Shown here in pieces: positions 14,243 to 17,063 of a DNA stretch of 17,063 bases. Numbering within the stretch: position 1 is the first letter of the stretch; every line of letters starts with the position of its first letter. Source of the DNA: Candidatus Falkowiibacteriota bacterium (GTDB lineage: Bacteria > Patescibacteriota > Patescibacteriia > Patescibacteriales > GWC2-42-12); contig JACQYU010000023.1 in the NCBI GenBank assembly GCA_016208065.1, positions 1 through 17,063 on the forward strand. Direction: 5' to 3'. The notes under the pieces are model-generated. The model did no database searches, was not told where the DNA came from, and saw only the letters and a list, made by a program, of their open reading frames with translations. The position numbers were made by a program, and so were the translations under genes.

Positions 14243-15088
14243 ATGGATTTATCAATCATCATTACTCCTCGGAATGTTAAAGAAAAGTTAAAAGATACTT
14301 TAAGGGCGCTATATGAAAGTAAAAACGCCAATTTTGAAATTTTTGTGGTTGATAATAATTCAACTGACGGTACGGCTGAAATTGCAAAAAAATATTACCC
14401 GCAAGTAAAATTAATAATTAATCCGGAAAATTTAGGTTTTTCTAAAGCTAATAACCAGGCTATTAAGCAAGCGGCCGGCAGATATATTTTACTATTAAAT
14501 CCGGATATGCGGGTTTTTGACGATACTTTATCGCGTATGATTTCTTGGATGGACCGGCATGACGAGGCCTGGGTAACCGGCTGCAAACTGATAGATGAAA
14601 GCGCCAGAGTTATTAAGCAGGCGCGCCGTTTTCCCACGCTCTTAGATCAATTGGCGATTATTTTAAGAATTCCCCATATTTTTCCGGCTGTTTTAGATAA
14701 ATATTTAAGGAATGATTTTGATTATTCAAGATCAGCTTTGGTTAATTCTATCAAGGGCGGTTTTTTTATGATAAGCAGGCGGGCGATTGAGAGAATCGGC
14801 CTGTTGGACGAGCAATTTTTTCTTTGGTTTGAAAAAGCTGATTATTGCCGGCGCGTTAAAGCAGCCGGCGGCCAAGTTTGGTATATGCCGACGGCCGAAT
14901 GCATTGATTTATTAGGCCAGAATTTTAAGCAGGTAAACTTAGCGGTTAAACAAAAATATTTTCGCGATTCAATGTTAAAATATTTTAAAAAATGGCATCC
15001 GGGCTGCGAATATTGGATTTTAAAAGCGATTTGGCCGATTGGCATGCTGATGGTTATGCTTGAGGAAAAATTTAAGATAAAAAGCTAA
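14243..15088 (+). CDS. GT2 glycosyltransferase, diverged paralogue of the 11382 gene (copy B)
   Basis: It aligns end to end with copy A, sharing MDLSII at the start, VVDN-S-DGTAE (36-46), F-KANNQAIK-A-GRY-LLLNPDMRV (66-91), FDQLAI/LDQLAI, and DSMLKYFKKW-P...YWILK-WPIG at the end. At sites that are conserved in copy A it has changes: VSWN at the first strand is TPRN (W10 to R), and the catalytic-region FEEVDYC is FEKADYC (the second acidic residue is Lys 198, V is Ala). These suggest altered or lost activity. I prefer ATG 14243 over the ATG at 14204, because the extra 13 residues (MRRFIFNWNARNN) are not in copy A. The 92 bases before it contain A/T runs and no clear promoter. Confidence 0.87.
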   Translation: MDLSIIITPRNVKEKLKDTLRALYESKNANFEIFVVDNNSTDGTAEIAKKYYPQVKLIINPENLGFSKANNQAIKQAAGRYILLLNPDMRVFDDTLSRMISWMDRHDEAWVTGCKLIDESARVIKQARRFPTLLDQLAIILRIPHIFPAVLDKYLRNDFDYSRSALVNSIKGGFFMISRRAIERIGLLDEQFFLWFEKADYCRRVKAAGGQVWYMPTAECIDLLGQNFKQVNLAVKQKYFRDSMLKYFKKWHPGCEYWILKAIWPIGMLMVMLEEKFKIKS

Positions 15089-15099
15089 AGTAAAATTTA

Positions 15100-15117
15100 A
15101 AAGGCATGCCTTTATTT
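15100..15117. terminator. Probable bidirectional terminator between convergent genes
   Basis: A perfect 14-bp palindrome AAAGGCATGCCTTT (15100-15113) lies between the convergent GT2 and ddl genes. On the plus strand it can form a 5-bp stem with a CATG loop followed by ATTTTT; on the minus strand TTTAAATTTT follows. The stem is short, so strength is uncertain. Confidence 0.5.
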
Positions 15118-15135
15118 TTAAGCTTTTAATTTTTA

Positions 15136-15342
15136 TTAAATATAATTTGTTTTAAGCCTTTTTTCTTTATTAAATCTTTCAATCGCCAATTCAATCAATC
15201 TGTCAATAAGCTTGGCGTAAGTTATGCCGCTAATTTCCCATAATTTCGGATACATGCTTATTTTTGTAAATCCCGGCATGGTATTAATTTCGTTAACAAT
15301 AATATTGCCGTTATTTTTCTCTGCCTTTAATATATTCTTCAA
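15136..15342 (-). pseudogene. ddl: D-alanine-D-alanine ligase, 3' fragment of a broken gene
   Basis: Recognisable Ddl sequence starts at about 15315 in this frame: [20 protein letters not shown], then [24 protein letters not shown]. The [10 protein letters not shown] motif holds the Glu and Asn that bind catalytic magnesium. The codons before it (MKNILKAEK) are out-of-frame translation of the upstream fragment. On its own it lacks everything needed for ATP and D-alanine binding. Confidence 0.85.
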
Positions 15343-16000
15343 TCAAAATCTTTGTGTCGTATTGTAAGGCATTTTTTATCGCTCGTAAGTACTCGGCTTG
15401 GCCGTTAACTTTATTTACCCCGACCGAAGAGCCCATGTTGGCCGGCTTGATAAAGCAGGGGAGGCCGATTTGTTGTTTTATGGTTTTATATTCCGGTATT
15501 TTTTCGCCTGATTTTAAAGTGATGAATTTTCCGATAGGTACGCCGGCGTCGCGCAACAAACGTTTCATAACGTCCTTATCCATGCCGACCGCCGAGCCTA
15601 ATACGCCGGCGCCGACAAAGGGGCTATCGGCCGGTTTTAGCAATCCTTGCACGGTTCCGTCTTCGCCGAAAGTTCCGTGTAAAATCGGGAAAACAACATC
15701 AATTGAGCCTGTTTCGGCGTTATTGGATAAGTTTGTTATTTTACCGTTGCTTTGCGGCACTAAAGCGACGCGGTTGGCGGTTTGATTAAGTTTTATTAAT
15801 TTGGGGTTATCCGCGTTAAGTAAAAATTTTGAGTCGTCGCTTAGTAGCCATTTGCCTGATTTATCAATGCCAATCAGGATGGGATTGTATTTTTTCCTGT
15901 CAATCGCCTCAAAAATATTTTTGGCAGATTGCAGAGAGACTTCGTGCTCGGCGGATTTTCCGCCGAACAGTATGCCGACGTTGATTTTTTTCTTATTCAT
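15311..16000 (-). pseudogene. ddl: D-alanine-D-alanine ligase, 5' fragment of a broken gene
   Basis: Ddl joins two D-alanines with ATP for peptidoglycan precursors in the cytoplasm. This fragment contains VGILFGGKSAEHEVSLQSA (8-26), VVFPILHGTFGEDGTVQG (102-119), PFVGAGVLGSAVGMDK (127-142), LPCFIKPANMGSSVGV (180-195) and [11 protein letters not shown] (218-228), then a stop. In intact ligases G-R-E is followed by about 85 residues (E-C-x-V-L-G-N, the F-Y-x-Y-x-x-K-Y loop and G-M-x-R-x-D-F-F) before the [10 protein letters not shown] motif. Here that motif follows at once in another frame. A central piece of the ATP-grasp domain, with the arginine and aspartate of the active site, is thus missing. 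Confidence 0.9.
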
Positions 16001-16062
16001 ATTGGTTTATTTATTTTTAGCAGGCAATTGATTATATATAGCGCGTTATTGGATGTAATTCC

Positions 16063-17063
16063 TTATTTATTCAATAATTTTATTATTTCAGCAAAGGCAT
16101 AAACTGTATTACGCTTTTTTTTCGGTTTAACTTCATGCAAAATTCCAGCGTTTACGAATTTGGCCACTAAACTAAAAAATGTTTGTGTGTTTTTTATCTT
16201 AATATGCGGCCGCAAACTGGCGGTGGTGAAAATAGGTCTAACAAAAATCGCATCCAGCAGATTATTGGAGTAAATAGAGCCTATGTCTATAATTTTTTCT
16301 TTATAGGTACTGTGGAGTTTCAATATTTCCTTTCCGGTTTCCTCGGCTTTTTGCGCCTGCGCGGTTATGGCATTCAAGAAAAATTTTATCCAGTTTTCCC
16401 AATCTTGTTTTTCGCTGACGCCGTGCAATAATTCATAGTAATCTTGCCGGTGTTCCTCGAAAAATTCGCTTAAGTACAAAAACGGATGAGATAGCAATTT
16501 TTTTTCATAGAGAAATAGAGAAATAATTAATCGTCCGACTCGACCGTTGCCGTCTAAAAAAGGATGTATCGCCTCAAATTGATAATGGGCTATCGCGATT
16601 TGCACTAATTTGTCTTTTTCGTCGTTGGCGTTTAGATATTTTTCTAAATTGCTGAATAAAGGAATTATGTCATTGGCCGACGGAGGAATATATGACGCTT
16701 CCGCTATGCTGGCCCCGGGCTTGCCGATATAGACCTGTATTTTCCTAAATTCTCCGGGCGCTTTATTATATCCCCGGCCGGATTTAAGCAGGGTGGCATG
16801 TAATTTTTTTATTAAGTTTTCAGATAAAGGCAGTGTTTTTAAACTCTTTACTCCCAGATCTAAGGCCTGGCGGTAATTTATAACCTCGTTTATATCTTGT
16901 TTTTTTGTAGCATCTTCTTTTTTGCTAGGTTCGGCCTCATAAGCTAAAACTTCATTGATAGTGGCTTGCGTTCCTTCTATTTTTGAACTTTCAACCGCTT
17001 CTTTAGTTTGCATGGTTCTACCAAATAGGTTTGGATTGGGCAAGACACTTAAAAGGAAATCAA
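16063..17063 (-). CDS. Fic-domain protein with N-terminal inhibitory motif (5' end outside window)
   Basis: Fic proteins usually transfer AMP from ATP to a hydroxyl side chain of a target protein. Counted from the TTG at 17043, the active-site loop HPFLDGNGRVGR is at 160-171 and fits the full H-x-F-x-D-G-N-G-R-x-x-R motif, so it should be active. Just before it are GEFRKIQVYIG (97-107) and YIPPSANDIIPLF (118-130). Residues 19-24 (SSKIEG) fit the inhibitory S-x-x-x-E-G motif, placing it in class II, where the helix sits N-terminal to the Fic core. A C-terminal part (about 250-326) resembles a winged helix. The frame is open beyond 17043 to the window edge and already reads as family sequence (DFLLSVLPNPNLFG), so TTG is not the start. 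It is 63 bases upstream of ddl. Confidence 0.93.
   Translation of the reverse strand, partial: DFLLSVLPNPNLFGRTMQTKEAVESSKIEGTQATINEVLAYEAEPSKKEDATKKQDINEVINYRQALDLGVKSLKTLPLSENLIKKLHATLLKSGRGYNKAPGEFRKIQVYIGKPGASIAEASYIPPSANDIIPLFSNLEKYLNANDEKDKLVQIAIAHYQFEAIHPFLDGNGRVGRLIISLFLYEKKLLSHPFLYLSEFFEEHRQDYYELLHGVSEKQDWENWIKFFLNAITAQAQKAEETGKEILKLHSTYKEKIIDIGSIYSNNLLDAIFVRPIFTTASLRPHIKIKNTQTFFSLVAKFVNAGILHEVKPKKKRNTVYAFAEIIKLLNK

Noticed and set aside
15354..16031. Two plus-strand frames over the ddl region
   Set aside because: They are complements of clear Ddl sequence on the minus strand and show no protein motif.
1..17063. CRISPR array, tRNA or rRNA genes, integrase or transposase
   Set aside because: No regularly spaced repeats, no cloverleaf-like sequence and no recombinase motif were seen on either strand.

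Overview
The window is AT-rich and tightly packed with genes. Gene starts are mostly ATG with little Shine-Dalgarno sequence, stops are almost all TAA, and TGA is a true stop. Gene content is dominated by surface-polysaccharide functions: the dTDP-rhamnose enzymes RmlB, RmlD and RmlA, one GT4 glycosyltransferase, and six GT2 glycosyltransferase modules. A DedA-like membrane protein, a D-Ala-D-Ala ligase locus and a Fic protein lie at the edges. The style resembles a small-genome, uncultured bacterium of the Candidate Phyla Radiation (Patescibacteria). That assignment is inference from gene style, not a marker-gene result.

Layout. 1-408: 3' end of a DedA/VTT protein. 418-1469: a GT4 glycosyltransferase broken into two frames. 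1466-2783: a promoter and a TIM-barrel glycoside-hydrolase-like protein. 2809-3447: a GT2 that lacks its catalytic-base segment. 3477-3576: a 100-bp palindromic element. 3597-5997: rmlB, a TIM-barrel protein without a normal start codon, and a Nudix protein with a degenerate motif. 6002-6832: a helical-repeat protein. 6829-8569: two genes, each with its own promoter, strong ribosome-binding site and terminator; one is a single-module NDP-hexose 2,3-dehydratase homologue and the other is a frameshifted Nudix hydrolase. 8615-15113: rmlD, an RmlA-GT2 fusion, four more GT2 genes and a terminator. 15136-17063, minus strand: a D-Ala-D-Ala ligase broken in two, and a Fic protein that runs off the window.

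How the genes fit together. RmlA and RmlB would make dTDP-4-keto-6-deoxyglucose. RmlD is a final reductase. RmlC, the 3,5-epimerase, is not in the window. The gene between rmlB and rmlD instead belongs to a family that dehydrates the same RmlB product, so this locus may make a 2-deoxy or other modified 6-deoxysugar besides, or in place of, rhamnose. The GT2 array would then attach the sugars to a surface glycan.

The most unusual feature is that at least four loci look as if internal segments had been removed: GT4 near 655, GT2 near 3349, the rmlB/TIM-barrel border near 4590, and ddl near 15315. The RmlA-GT2 fusion near 10270 may be a fifth, and the Nudix gene carries a 4-base duplication. Either this genome region is decaying by small deletions, or the assembled sequence contains collapsed or missing segments. 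Raw-read mapping would decide.
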